From CAYNZP01 sp964401835 (lineage in GTDB: Bacteria > Planctomycetota > Phycisphaerae > SM23-33): a DNA stretch of 64,000 nt. The position numbers were made by a program, and so were the translations under genes. The notes beneath the pieces are model-generated. The model saw only the letters and a program-made list of their open reading frames with translations, ran no database searches and was not told the DNA's origin. Below are positions 42,624-52,305 of this stretch, one piece after another. The first letter of the stretch is position 1, and the number at the start of each line of letters is the position of its first letter. The DNA lies in contig CAYNZP010000002.1 of assembly GCA_964401835.1 (NCBI GenBank), forward strand, positions 1-64,000, read 5' to 3'.

Positions 42624-43862
42624 ATGGATCGCCAAGTCGAACAAAACGGCATACTCGAAAGGATTCTAGCCGACGCCTGTCGTGTTACACTACTTCGTGG
42701 ACCGGCTGCGACGGGCAAGACATCTGTCGCTTTGGAAATGTACCAACATTTTTGTCCCGGGCAGGATGAAATGCAGCCGGGTTGTATTGTTCTGGTTCCG
42801 AACTCTCAGGCAGTTGCGCATCTGAAACGCAAACTTCTGGAAGAATCTACGGCTGGGGTTATAGTCTCTCCTCAAATAATGACATTTTCTTCTCTGGCAG
42901 TGAAGATTCTCGCCTCCGGTGGGGATGAGACACATTCGGTCTCAGCTTTCAAACGACAAATACTTTTGAGGAGTATTGTCAACAAACTGAATGACGAGAA
43001 AAAGTTGACTGTGTTCCAGAAAGTTGTAGATGCGCCGGGGCTGATTGTTGCCATTGACCGCTCAATTGCAGAGCTTAAACGCGCAGCCATCGAGCCCGAA
43101 GCCTTGGAGAAAGTTATCTCCATTGAGAATAAAATCAGTAAAGACCTGCTTGAAGTCTATAAAAGATATCAAAATGCCCTTCTTTCCAGCAACAGCTACG
43201 ACATAGAGGGCCAGATGTGGCAGGTGAGAGATTACCTTGCCGGACTCCCAGGCGATGCGAGTGTCCAAGCACTGGATGGCATAAAGGCCATTGCAGTGGA
43301 CGGTTTTACTGATTTCACACCGACACAGCTTGAGATTCTTTCGCACTTATCAAATCGGCTGCAGCACGTCCTTATAACGCTAGCCCATGGGGATGATGGA
43401 CGTGGGAGGATGTGGCATTGGACGGAGCGGACACTTAACAATATTCGTCATACTTTTGGCGGAAAACTTGAAGAAATAGAATTTACAGACGATTCCAAAA
43501 CCAAGCTTGGCAAACTTTGTCAAAAAACCTTCAAGATGGAATTCGAAAGCAAGAGCGACTCTCTTCCTGATAATCTTAAATTGATCTCAGCCCCGAGCCT
43601 GGAGGCTGAAATATCTGAAGTAGCTCGAAGAATAAAACGGCTGTTGCTTAATGGAGCGAAAGCTGGAAGTATTGCTGTGTTGACACGTTCACTGGAGACT
43701 AATCAATATAGGCACGCTATTGAAAGAATCTTCTCACAAAACGAAATCCCTGTTCCAAAAGCGCCTCGCTGCCTGGCACAGGAACCAATAGTCCGGTTTC
43801 TCAGCGATGTCATATATATTAGCTCAGGGTTCAAGTTTAACTATGTTCTCAAGGTTATATAG
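42624..43862 (+). CDS. addB: AddB-like helicase-nuclease subunit, N-terminal part (cut by an in-frame TAG)
   Basis: This frame gives 412 residues and then meets TAG at 43860. It begins with a UvrD-like Walker A, GPAATGKT (26-33), and has LVPNSQAV and the FTPTQLEIL region typical of AddB/RexB proteins. ATG 42624 is chosen over a TTG 18 bases upstream; neither has a good ribosome-binding site. The same reading frame continues without any shift after the TAG (NIYFLPEALG), and together with the next entry it makes one ~1094-codon gene, the normal AddB size. So this is one gene with a nonsense codon, by mutation, readthrough or sequencing error. Confidence 0.85.
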   Translation: MDRQVEQNGILERILADACRVTLLRGPAATGKTSVALEMYQHFCPGQDEMQPGCIVLVPNSQAVAHLKRKLLEESTAGVIVSPQIMTFSSLAVKILASGGDETHSVSAFKRQILLRSIVNKLNDEKKLTVFQKVVDAPGLIVAIDRSIAELKRAAIEPEALEKVISIENKISKDLLEVYKRYQNALLSSNSYDIEGQMWQVRDYLAGLPGDASVQALDGIKAIAVDGFTDFTPTQLEILSHLSNRLQHVLITLAHGDDGRGRMWHWTERTLNNIRHTFGGKLEEIEFTDDSKTKLGKLCQKTFKMEFESKSDSLPDNLKLISAPSLEAEISEVARRIKRLLLNGAKAGSIAVLTRSLETNQYRHAIERIFSQNEIPVPKAPRCLAQEPIVRFLSDVIYISSGFKFNYVLKVI

Positions 43863-43886
43863 AATATCTATTTCCTGCCTGAAGCA

Positions 43887-45908
43887 TTGGGCAATTTTGG
43901 CGTGGCAACTCTCACAACTGCAGAGATGCTGATTCGCGAAGGAAATGTGTTTGAAGGAAGGGAAGAATATGCTGCGGCAGCTGAGAGGTTCCTAAAAAGA
44001 GTAATTTCGCTGGTTGACGAAATCGACGATGAAATTGAATTGGGCCCACTGCTATCATCTAAAGAAAATATCAAAAAAGCCTCCCAAATGCTGGAAAGAC
44101 TCTTCGAGCTTGTTGGCGAAGTTAAAAAAACAAATCAAATTGAAAAGCTCATAAAAGACCTGCAACTTAACCAGGTTATTTTTGGGCACTCAGCCCCGGT
44201 TCTGATAGCACGTGATTTGCGAAGCCTGACTGCCCTTATTGAAATTCTTAATGAAATAGATACCTCAAACCTTGAACTCAACGAGTTCTTTGATGCCCTT
44301 AAGGAAGTCATTGCACCACAACAACGCTGCGAAAAACTGGTTGAAGTTCTCGACGTTCTCGACGCACGCGCCTTACGCTTCGACCATGTTTTTCTTCTTG
44401 GTGTCAATGAAGGAGTTTTTCCAAGGCATTTCACTGACAGCTCACTTTTGAGCGAAGCCGACCGCAAGAGCTGGTCAGCCCAAGGGGTAAAACTTGACAG
44501 CCGCAGTGATTTAAGCAGTAGAGAGATGCTGCTGTTTTACCTGGCGATTTCCAGAGCTTGCCAAAGCCTGACAATTTCATACCTGAATGCAAATGAATCC
44601 GGCTCAGCCTGCATGCCAAGCAATTTTATCCATTCCCTTCTGGATTTATATGGAGGGTTGGAACAGGCAAAAGCTCAAGGTCTTCTTGAAGAGATATCCG
44701 CAGGCCAGCTCGTTTTGCCTTCAGAGAAAATCGCCAATTTGCGTGATGCCTTTAATGCCGCGGTTGCTGGACTTTTCAGCAGAGACTTTGCCCAAGCTGC
44801 CGACTGCCTTAACTGGGCAAAACTAAATGCTTCTGAAAAGTTAAAAAAAACAGTTCGGGGAATATGGTCGCGGCACCGCCGTTGGCTAGGTGGCCAGTGC
44901 GACAGCTTCGACGGCAGGATAACCGAAAAAGAATTGTTGACTGACCTGGGCGAAAAGTATCCGAAAAAGACTATATTCTCTGCCAGCCAGTTTGATTCAT
45001 TCGGCCGGTGCCCGTGGCAATTTTTTGCCAAGTATATCCTCAACCTCCAACCATTATTACAGCCAGAGCAAAAACTCGAAGCCCAAAGTAAGGGCATATT
45101 CTGCCATAACGTGCTGTACAGGGTGATGACGGCGTTGCGGGATGAGGTTGGCGGGCCGGTGGACTTGTCGAAAGTTGACAAATCGCATTTGGAGGAAGTT
45201 CTTGATAAAGCCGTCGGGCAGGAATCGAATCTTGTCGAAGCATCCAAACCGCCCTATCCGGTGCTTTGGGGGCTACAGCGGAATCAGATGCATGAGGATT
45301 TAAGAGAATATTTGCTTGAGCAAGCAAGCAATACTGAACCCGAAAGAAAATCCATCGCCTTCGAGCTCGCTTTCGGCATGGAAAGGTGGAACCAGGAACT
45401 TCATGATGAACTAAGCCAAGACGAGCCTGCTACGATTGAAACATCAGCCGGTACAATAAAACTTCGAGGAAGAATTGACCGCGTTGATCGGATAAAAGTA
45501 GACGGGCAAGACGGTCTGTTGATCGTCGATTACAAGACAGGTCGATTGCCATCAAACAAGGATATTAATGCCGGACGAAATCTCCAATTGCCTCTCTACG
45601 CGGCAGCTTTGACAAAGATACTTTCCGAAAATACGTTTGGCGGGGAATTTCATCAGATTGTTGATGGCTCTTACAGAAAATTCTCTGCTCTGGACAAACC
45701 AAGAGGCGAAACTCGAGATTACGATGAACGCCTGAAAGACAGTTTGGACCTGGCGGGTAAATTTGTAAAACTCATAAGCCAGGGAAGATTCGATCTTCTT
45801 CCCACTCACGACTGCAGTCCTTGGTGTCCGTATCGGCAGATATGCCAGTTTGCCGAGGCGAGACAGGAAATAAAAAACACTGGCAGCGACCTGGGAGGTG
45901 AGCAATGA
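43887..45908 (+). CDS. addB: AddB-like helicase-nuclease subunit, C-terminal part with nuclease domain
   Basis: This is the same frame as the preceding part; the first usable start codon after the TAG is TTG 43887, with no ribosome-binding site. It carries the rest of the inactive helicase body and a PD-(D/E)XK nuclease: first cluster Cys in GRCPWQFF, nuclease motif LLIVDYKTGRL, QLPLYAAAL, and the closing C-x3-C-x5-C of CSPWCPYRQIC. The four Cys fit the AddB iron-sulfur cluster. In the intact protein it resects double-strand breaks with AddA. The stop overlaps the addA start by 4 bp (ATGA). Confidence 0.85.
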   Translation: MGNFGVATLTTAEMLIREGNVFEGREEYAAAAERFLKRVISLVDEIDDEIELGPLLSSKENIKKASQMLERLFELVGEVKKTNQIEKLIKDLQLNQVIFGHSAPVLIARDLRSLTALIEILNEIDTSNLELNEFFDALKEVIAPQQRCEKLVEVLDVLDARALRFDHVFLLGVNEGVFPRHFTDSSLLSEADRKSWSAQGVKLDSRSDLSSREMLLFYLAISRACQSLTISYLNANESGSACMPSNFIHSLLDLYGGLEQAKAQGLLEEISAGQLVLPSEKIANLRDAFNAAVAGLFSRDFAQAADCLNWAKLNASEKLKKTVRGIWSRHRRWLGGQCDSFDGRITEKELLTDLGEKYPKKTIFSASQFDSFGRCPWQFFAKYILNLQPLLQPEQKLEAQSKGIFCHNVLYRVMTALRDEVGGPVDLSKVDKSHLEEVLDKAVGQESNLVEASKPPYPVLWGLQRNQMHEDLREYLLEQASNTEPERKSIAFELAFGMERWNQELHDELSQDEPATIETSAGTIKLRGRIDRVDRIKVDGQDGLLIVDYKTGRLPSNKDINAGRNLQLPLYAAALTKILSENTFGGEFHQIVDGSYRKFSALDKPRGETRDYDERLKDSLDLAGKFVKLISQGRFDLLPTHDCSPWCPYRQICQFAEARQEIKNTGSDLGGEQ

Positions 45909-48900
45909 AAAAGCAATTCAAGCTCACCGAAAATCAACAGGCTGTCGCCATCGACCGAGCCGGTGAATCCTTAGCACTTCAGAGCGGCGCGGGTTGCGGA
46001 AAGACGTTTGTCCTGGCCCGTCGCTTCACCGAACTTCTTTTAAAGCACGGCCGGGACGAAAACCCGCTATCTCATTTCGTGGCATTGACACTCACCGACA
46101 AAGCCATGATGGAGATGAATGAGAGAGTACGAAAAATGCTGCTCGAACGTGCATCGGCAGCTCAGTCCACCAAAGACAGGCAAAAACTTATAAGTTGGCT
46201 GGAGCAACTTCCTGAAGCGAAAATTTCGACCATACACAGCTTTTGTGCATCACTATTGAGATCGCATGCCATCGAAGCGGGGCTGGACCCTGATTTTGCA
46301 GTTTGCAGCGACACCCTTTTGACAGACAAGCTAACATATGAATCAGCTGAAAGTGCCCTTCTTGGGGCCATAGAAGAAAGCAGGGAAGATGCCGCCGAAT
46401 TGCTCAACACCCTCAGTTACAATGCTGCCATTTCGCTGATTAGAAAGCTTCTTGATCTTAGGGCTGATTATGTACTCAAGGCCCATACTCAAGCTGATGT
46501 AATAATAAAACGCTGGCAGCAGCAGCTTGATTCTGAACGCAAACAAGCTCACAAAAGGCTTATAAAAGATTCCGCATTAATAGATGAATTGGAGAGCTTG
46601 GGTTCTATCTCCTGCAGCGACCCAACTGACAAACTTGCTATCTTCCTTGAGGATAAGCTGGAAATTATCCGTCAAATCCTGGTAGGAAAAAGTGATTTGT
46701 CGGCTGAAGATTTTCAGCTGCTTTTAGAAAAGCCGGGCCGAAAGGGTTCTGCTGGTAACTGGGGAGATAAAGAGACAGCAATACAGGTCAGGGAAAGAAT
46801 AAAAGCACTTTGTGCGGCTGTGTCTGAATACGCCCCATTCTTTGACGAACTCAATGAGTTGGACGATGCTTCAGCACAGGCAATAGCCACTCTTGCAAAG
46901 CTTGCTCTGGAAGCAAATGAAATATACACCAGCCAAAAAAGACAGCTTGGGATTCTGGACTTTACCGACCTTCTCTATTACGCCAGAGAACTGCTGACCA
47001 TCAATTCGCAGGTTCGTAATAAAGTTAATAACCAGATAGATCAACTCCTTATTGATGAATGTCAGGACACCAGCAGCTCACAGGTCGCATTGTTGCTTTT
47101 GGCATTGTTTGGGGAGGATAATTTCAAGGATTCTCCCCAAAGCAAGCTTTTCTTGGTTGGCGATGCCAAACAGAGCATTTATCGCTTCCGCGGTGCACAG
47201 GTGGAAGTCTTCGAAGATCTTTGCAATGTTCTTGGTGAGAATCGGCAGAAAGAATTGGATGTTTCATTCCGCACGCACAAAGCTGGCATAGGTTTTATTA
47301 ACGAGCTTTTTACCCCGCTTATAGGGAAAGATTATTCACCCATCGAACATTTCCGGCCTGAAATACCCCAGCAACCTTCGGTGGAAATACTCCTTGCCGA
47401 CACCGACGAAGATAATCCAATCCTTAATGCTGACATGGCCGTCGAACTGCAGGCCCGGCTAACGTCCCAACGCATTGCAGAGATGCTGGAGAAGAAACAA
47501 AAACTTGTCTGGGATGATAAGTCGCAATCATGGCGGCCTGTCCAGCCACGGGATATTACGATTCTTTTCAATCGAATGACTAAAAGCCTGCCGTATGAAA
47601 AAGAACTTGCAAGACGCAGTATTCCTTTTTACGTCATTGCCGGTACGGGCTTTTTCAACCAGCAGGAAGTTTTCGACGTTATAAACGCACTAAAGGTTAT
47701 TGACAATCCGTTTGACGATATCGCCTTTTTCGGGGTACTTCGCAGCAGCATGGTCGGCCTGGATGATAATTGCCTGATGCAAATCGCGAAACACCTACAG
47801 ACGCCCTACCTGCCAAAACTCAAAGAAAAAATGAATCTTTCCTGCCTGGACGAGCCTTGCCGCCAAATACTATTTAAAACCGTTGAATTATTGACAGAAT
47901 TGCACAACCTCAAGGATGCAGTTGGCATCGACGTACTGATTGAACGTATTCTTGATGCTACTGGATACGAAGCGACGTTGCTGTCACAATTCCAGGGCAA
48001 GCAAATGCTGGGCAACGTCAGACGAATTATTCAACTTGCCCGTGACGGTTCCATATCAGGAATTTCTCTGGCAGATTTTCTGAATCAGATGAACGAAAGG
48101 ATAATTGACCAATCCAGATTCGAGCAGGCAGCCGTTGTCGGCGAAGAAGAGAACGTTGTCAGGTTGATGACAGTTCATAAGGCAAAGGGGCTGGAGTTTC
48201 CGGTCGTCATCCTGCCAGATTTGAATTTTAACCGCAGAGGCACAAGTGGACCGCTTCTGAGCCGGAAGGATTGGCGGCTGAATTTGAAGCTCGAATCTGA
48301 CGACGAGGAAGAAAGCAATGCTGCCGACCTGCCGATGTCATATAGAATTGCCCGGCTGAAAGAGAAAAATGATCAGCATGAAGAGGACATCCGCAAGCTT
48401 TACGTTGCAGCTACTCGCCACAAGGATCATCTTGTTTTTATCGGGGCAAACTGGCGAACCAAGGACGGAAAGTTCGAGAAAGGCGATTGTTATCTGAATC
48501 TGCTGGATGAAGTGTTGGATATTTCCGGGACAATTGATTCCGAAAAGGACTCCATTGAATATTGCAGCGGACAGTTCAAGGCAGCTATTCGAAATATTGT
48601 TCCTTCTCGGCCTAAATCCTTCTCAAAAGAAAAAAGACCAGGTGAAGATAAATTGATTTTGGCAAAATCAGGCGAGGAGTTGGCTGAAGATATCATTACG
48701 AGCATTAAAGAAGATGAGCTGCCGACTCTAATCGGCCCATTAACTGAGAAAATCGGTTGTGTGGAACTGGCTGTAACAGCCCTGAGCGATTTTGAGCGAT
48801 GTCCAATGCTTTATCGCTGGCGGCATGAGCTTTGTGTCCCAAGCATCGTTGACAATTCCGTTACTCCAACAGGCCAGGCTCCTGCTGCCCTGGATGCTGC

Positions 48901-49531
48901 AACCATGGGCACTATTTATCACCGTTGTATGGAATTGTTGGATTTATCAAATACTCCGGACGCCACACAACTTGTCAAGCAGGCTCTGAGCGAATTATCT
49001 CTGCAAGATACTGCCAACACCACAGCGATCGCCAATGAATTGACTGAGATGCTTGGAAAGTTCCTCTCGCATGATCTTTCCAGTGAACTAAGCCGGGCCA
49101 GACAGGACCTGCGTGAACTCGACTTTATATTGGATCTCGGCCCGGCCAAACTCCGCGGGCAGATTGACCTTCTTTTTCAGGATGATTCTGATCAGTGGCA
49201 TATAGTGGATTACAAGTCCGACCGGATAAGTAATGATGCAATTGCCAGCCATTCTGCAAATTACGAACTCCAAATGCTCATATACGCCTCAGCCGCTGCC
49301 CGAATTACAGGAAAACTCCCGCTTGATGCAAAGCTCTATTTCTTGCGGCTTGGAAAAACTTACGACATCAAGATTTCTCCTGAATCATTGGAAGCTCTCG
49401 AAGGCAGGGCCAAAAGCCTCGCCTGCGAGCTCAGCACCGCTCGACGAAGCAATGTATTCGCCAGATGCGATTCCAAGACCTTTCAGTATTGTCAATATTG
49501 CCAATACAAGGGGCTTTGCGGGGCAACCTAG
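45905..49531 (+). CDS. addA: AddA-like UvrD-family helicase/exonuclease
   Basis: The 1208-residue protein has the superfamily 1 helicase motifs in order: Walker A SGAGCGKT (27-34), LTLTDKAMMEMNER, TIHSFCASLLR, LIDECQDTSSSQ, FLVGDAKQSIYRFRGA, LMTVHKAKGLEFPVV and LYVAATRHKDHL. The C-terminal nuclease domain has LRGQIDLLF and IVDYKSDR. It unwinds and degrades DNA ends for recombination repair. It also carries four cysteines (ERCPMLYRW and a C-x2-C-x5-C ending) like those of AddB, which is unusual for AddA. GGGAGGTG precedes the ATG. Confidence 0.93.
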   Translation: MKKQFKLTENQQAVAIDRAGESLALQSGAGCGKTFVLARRFTELLLKHGRDENPLSHFVALTLTDKAMMEMNERVRKMLLERASAAQSTKDRQKLISWLEQLPEAKISTIHSFCASLLRSHAIEAGLDPDFAVCSDTLLTDKLTYESAESALLGAIEESREDAAELLNTLSYNAAISLIRKLLDLRADYVLKAHTQADVIIKRWQQQLDSERKQAHKRLIKDSALIDELESLGSISCSDPTDKLAIFLEDKLEIIRQILVGKSDLSAEDFQLLLEKPGRKGSAGNWGDKETAIQVRERIKALCAAVSEYAPFFDELNELDDASAQAIATLAKLALEANEIYTSQKRQLGILDFTDLLYYARELLTINSQVRNKVNNQIDQLLIDECQDTSSSQVALLLLALFGEDNFKDSPQSKLFLVGDAKQSIYRFRGAQVEVFEDLCNVLGENRQKELDVSFRTHKAGIGFINELFTPLIGKDYSPIEHFRPEIPQQPSVEILLADTDEDNPILNADMAVELQARLTSQRIAEMLEKKQKLVWDDKSQSWRPVQPRDITILFNRMTKSLPYEKELARRSIPFYVIAGTGFFNQQEVFDVINALKVIDNPFDDIAFFGVLRSSMVGLDDNCLMQIAKHLQTPYLPKLKEKMNLSCLDEPCRQILFKTVELLTELHNLKDAVGIDVLIERILDATGYEATLLSQFQGKQMLGNVRRIIQLARDGSISGISLADFLNQMNERIIDQSRFEQAAVVGEEENVVRLMTVHKAKGLEFPVVILPDLNFNRRGTSGPLLSRKDWRLNLKLESDDEEESNAADLPMSYRIARLKEKNDQHEEDIRKLYVAATRHKDHLVFIGANWRTKDGKFEKGDCYLNLLDEVLDISGTIDSEKDSIEYCSGQFKAAIRNIVPSRPKSFSKEKRPGEDKLILAKSGEELAEDIITSIKEDELPTLIGPLTEKIGCVELAVTALSDFERCPMLYRWRHELCVPSIVDNSVTPTGQAPAALDAATMGTIYHRCMELLDLSNTPDATQLVKQALSELSLQDTANTTAIANELTEMLGKFLSHDLSSELSRARQDLRELDFILDLGPAKLRGQIDLLFQDDSDQWHIVDYKSDRISNDAIASHSANYELQMLIYASAAARITGKLPLDAKLYFLRLGKTYDIKISPESLEALEGRAKSLACELSTARRSNVFARCDSKTFQYCQYCQYKGLCGAT

Positions 49532-49659
49532 GAAAATCTACTGTTATAAAAAAGACCATCAGTTACTAATAATCAAACTAGCCAGATACCTGGCCTTTAT
49601 GGTATATTCCTCATCAACAGGTCTAATAATTTTCATATTTTTCATAAGGTGATAAGGCT

Positions 49660-50724
49660 ATGATTTTACATCTCTTACGAATCTTCTTTCTGCTTGTTGT
49701 ATTGGCTATAACTATCCCTTTCGCATTCAAGGACCCAGTAACTCAAAAGGGAACGACCTATGTAACGCTTTATATGCTTGTTCCTGTATCGCTGGCGTTT
49801 CTTGTTGTAGTTGTTGATATTTTCTGGCATCGCAAAAAACTCAGCGAGCTTGGTGGGCTGTTTTTCGGGGTTCTCTCCGGTATTGTCCTTGCCTATATAG
49901 TTAACAAGATATTCGGAATGTTTTCATTGATCTGGGCTGATTTGGAATTTAACCCCATATTTTTGCTGGTTGGGTCATTGGTTGACGTCGCAATCGTGTT
50001 TATGTGCGTTACGATAGTCATGCAGACGAAGGATGATTTCCGTTTTGTTATTCCCTACGTAGAATTCCAGAAGCAGGCCAAAGGCGCCCGACCGCTACTG
50101 CTGGACACTTCCGTGATAATTGACGGAAGAATTTCGGACATATCTGATACCCGAATCCTGGACGCAGATTTGGTAATACCCCGTTTTGTGCTTTCTGAAC
50201 TGCAAACCATAGCAGACTCCGATGACAAGCTTAAACGCAATCGCGGGAGGCGCGGCTTGGACATCCTCAACAAATTGCGTAGCAGCGACAAAATTGACAT
50301 ACAGATACTCGACCCACACGTGCCGAGCGTTGAGGAAGTTCCGGATGTTGATGCTAAACTTGTCGCCTTAGCCAAGCATCTCGGCGGACGAGTTGTGACG
50401 AACGATTACAACCTAAACAAAGTCGCGCAATTGCGAGGCGTCGAGGTTATCAACATTAACGACCTGGCCAATGCCCTCAAGCCCGTTGTCCTTCCTGGTG
50501 AAACCATGGAAGTTAAAATCATCAAGCCCGGTGAAGAGCCAGGCCAAGGCGTCGGCTATCTCGAAGACGGAACAATGGTAGTAGCAGAGCAGTCACGAGA
50601 CTTTATCGGAAAGGACGTTACTATCATGGTAACAAGCGTCCTCCAGACATCAGCTGGGCGGATGATATTCGGCAAATTGGATGCTGACCTAACCTTTGGC
50701 CACAAAGAAAATTCAGGTTCTTGA
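49660..50724 (+). CDS. PIN-TRAM domain membrane protein (YacL type)
   Basis: The 354-residue protein has four transmembrane helices (within 1-122), a PIN nuclease-like domain with acidic residues Asp149 (LLLDTSVIIDGRI), Glu180, Asp231 and Asp249, and a C-terminal TRAM domain (about 278-340) that binds RNA. YacL-type proteins are widespread; the RNA target is unknown. AAGGTGATAAGGCT precedes the ATG. Confidence 0.92.
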   Translation: MILHLLRIFFLLVVLAITIPFAFKDPVTQKGTTYVTLYMLVPVSLAFLVVVVDIFWHRKKLSELGGLFFGVLSGIVLAYIVNKIFGMFSLIWADLEFNPIFLLVGSLVDVAIVFMCVTIVMQTKDDFRFVIPYVEFQKQAKGARPLLLDTSVIIDGRISDISDTRILDADLVIPRFVLSELQTIADSDDKLKRNRGRRGLDILNKLRSSDKIDIQILDPHVPSVEEVPDVDAKLVALAKHLGGRVVTNDYNLNKVAQLRGVEVININDLANALKPVVLPGETMEVKIIKPGEEPGQGVGYLEDGTMVVAEQSRDFIGKDVTIMVTSVLQTSAGRMIFGKLDADLTFGHKENSGS

Positions 50725-50844
50725 AATTAAGGGTCAATCCAAAACCAGGCTTCGCCGATAAAAGGACAGTTGAAGCCATGGTATTAAGGTTTGATGTTCA
50801 GTAAAATATAATGTAACGAAAGACTTGTATTAAGGAGCATTTCA

Positions 50845-51522
50845 ATGGCTAGGGTGTCCTTGGCAGAATACATGAAGGAACGCCGCCCTGAAAGCGAGCA
50901 GGAAGACGAGAAAAGCGGGCCATTTGTCTGTATTTCTCGCCAATATGGCTGTTATGGCTTTTCACTTGGCCTGTTGCTGCTGGATATTCTCAATGAAGAA
51001 TCCGAGAGCTCTTGGAAAATCTATCATAAAGAGATTCTCGAAACACTGGCTACTGAAACCAATCTTGCAACTGAGTTGATCGAACGCGAGCATATGTCCA
51101 AGCCGAGATTAATCGTCGATTTTTTTCGTTCGCTAAGCAAGGAGCGAATACCATCTGGTTTTGAGATTCGCAATCGCATAACGACCATAATTCGAGGTCT
51201 AGCATTGGAAGGCCATGCCATTATCATCGGTCAGGCTGGCTCTGCAGCAACTCATGACCTGAAAAACGGCATTTCCATCCGTCTGGAAGCGCCAGAGCAG
51301 TGGCGTGTCAAGCAGGTAGCCTTTAGGGAAGGCATCAGCGAAACAAAGGCTGCATTGAGCATCAAAGAAAAAGAGCAGCAGCGGGAATATCTCAGAAAAA
51401 TCTACGAAAAGCGTTTCCCTCGTAAGCCCTCTTTCAATCTACTGTATGATTGCAGTGCATTTTCCCTGGCTCAGATAGCACAAAGTGTTGAGCACATTAT
51501 GAAAACAAAAGGCCTCATTTAA
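50845..51522 (+). CDS. Cytidylate kinase-like protein (PF13189)
   Basis: The 225-residue protein has the nucleotide-binding segment CISRQYGCYGFSLG (29-42), HAIIIGQAGSAA in the middle and a lid helix REGISETKAALSIKEKEQQRE, the pattern of cytidylate-kinase-like proteins. These differ from true CMP kinase (Cmk) in the P-loop, and the substrate is not established. TTAAGGAGCATTTCA precedes the ATG. It lies 141 bp before the V-ATPase operon. Confidence 0.88.
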   Translation: MARVSLAEYMKERRPESEQEDEKSGPFVCISRQYGCYGFSLGLLLLDILNEESESSWKIYHKEILETLATETNLATELIEREHMSKPRLIVDFFRSLSKERIPSGFEIRNRITTIIRGLALEGHAIIIGQAGSAATHDLKNGISIRLEAPEQWRVKQVAFREGISETKAALSIKEKEQQREYLRKIYEKRFPRKPSFNLLYDCSAFSLAQIAQSVEHIMKTKGLI

Positions 51523-51663
51523 GAAGCTCTACCCCTCCTCAGCCATCATTTCATTAATAGATCCTTTTAAAAATGGGCTTGTTCTTGAATTTCGACCAGA
51601 ATTACTGGATTATACCGTCTTTAAATTTAACAAATATCAAATTCGAGACATTTGGAGTTTCCA

Positions 51664-52296
51664 ATGGCTGAAACAATTGAAGATTTTGTCGCCAAGATAC
51701 AGGCCGAAGGTGTTCAAGCAGGCGAAAAGGCAGCAGAAGAACTGATTTCCAAAGCTAGGGAGGAAGCTGAGAAAATCCTTGCCGATGCCCAAACCCAGGC
51801 CGAGAAGATTGCTGCTGAGGCCGAGAAAAAAGCCCAGGGCACACTAGCCAGGAGCAAAAATGAGCTGGAGCTTGCATCCAGAGACGCTGTCCTTCGTTTA
51901 CGCCAGGTACTTGGCAAGGCAATGGAAGCTGTATTAACCCAAGGAGTTCAGGAGCAACTCAAAGATGCTGAATTCCTTCGCGATGTCCTCAAGGAATTGA
52001 TGGTTCTTTACGCCCAGGCTGATATCGAACGAAAGCCGGTCGTAAAAATCAATATCGCGCCAGAGACGAGAGAAAAGCTCGAACACTGGGCCCTCGAAGA
52101 ACTTAAAAATACCAGCAAGGACCGGAAGGTTTCCCTGGATCTCAAAGCCAATCTCGAACAGGCTGGCTTTGTTTATAACGTCTCCGGTGCAAATGTAGAA
52201 TTTACTGTGGATTCTGTCGTCGGAGCCCTTTCCGAACTCGTTGGGCCTCGATTGAAAGGGATACTCGACAAAGCTGCTGGCGAAAAGGGTGCTTAA
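51664..52296 (+). CDS. atpE: V-type ATP synthase subunit E
   Basis: The 210-residue peripheral-stalk subunit has a long Glu/Ala/Lys helix (about 15-95) and a globular C-terminal domain, as in E subunits of bacterial V-ATPases. ATG 51664 is chosen because TTTGGAG lies six bases upstream; the TTG at 51652 sits inside that box. It is the first gene of the E-DUF2764-A-B-D-I-K operon. Subunit G, its usual coiled-coil partner, is not evident nearby. Confidence 0.85.
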   Translation: MAETIEDFVAKIQAEGVQAGEKAAEELISKAREEAEKILADAQTQAEKIAAEAEKKAQGTLARSKNELELASRDAVLRLRQVLGKAMEAVLTQGVQEQLKDAEFLRDVLKELMVLYAQADIERKPVVKINIAPETREKLEHWALEELKNTSKDRKVSLDLKANLEQAGFVYNVSGANVEFTVDSVVGALSELVGPRLKGILDKAAGEKGA

Positions 52297-52305
52297 GGAA
52301 AAGCC

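Noticed and set aside
42606..45908. Frameshift or two separate genes for the addB region
   Set aside because: The halves are in the same frame and continuous; a single TAG explains the break without a shift.
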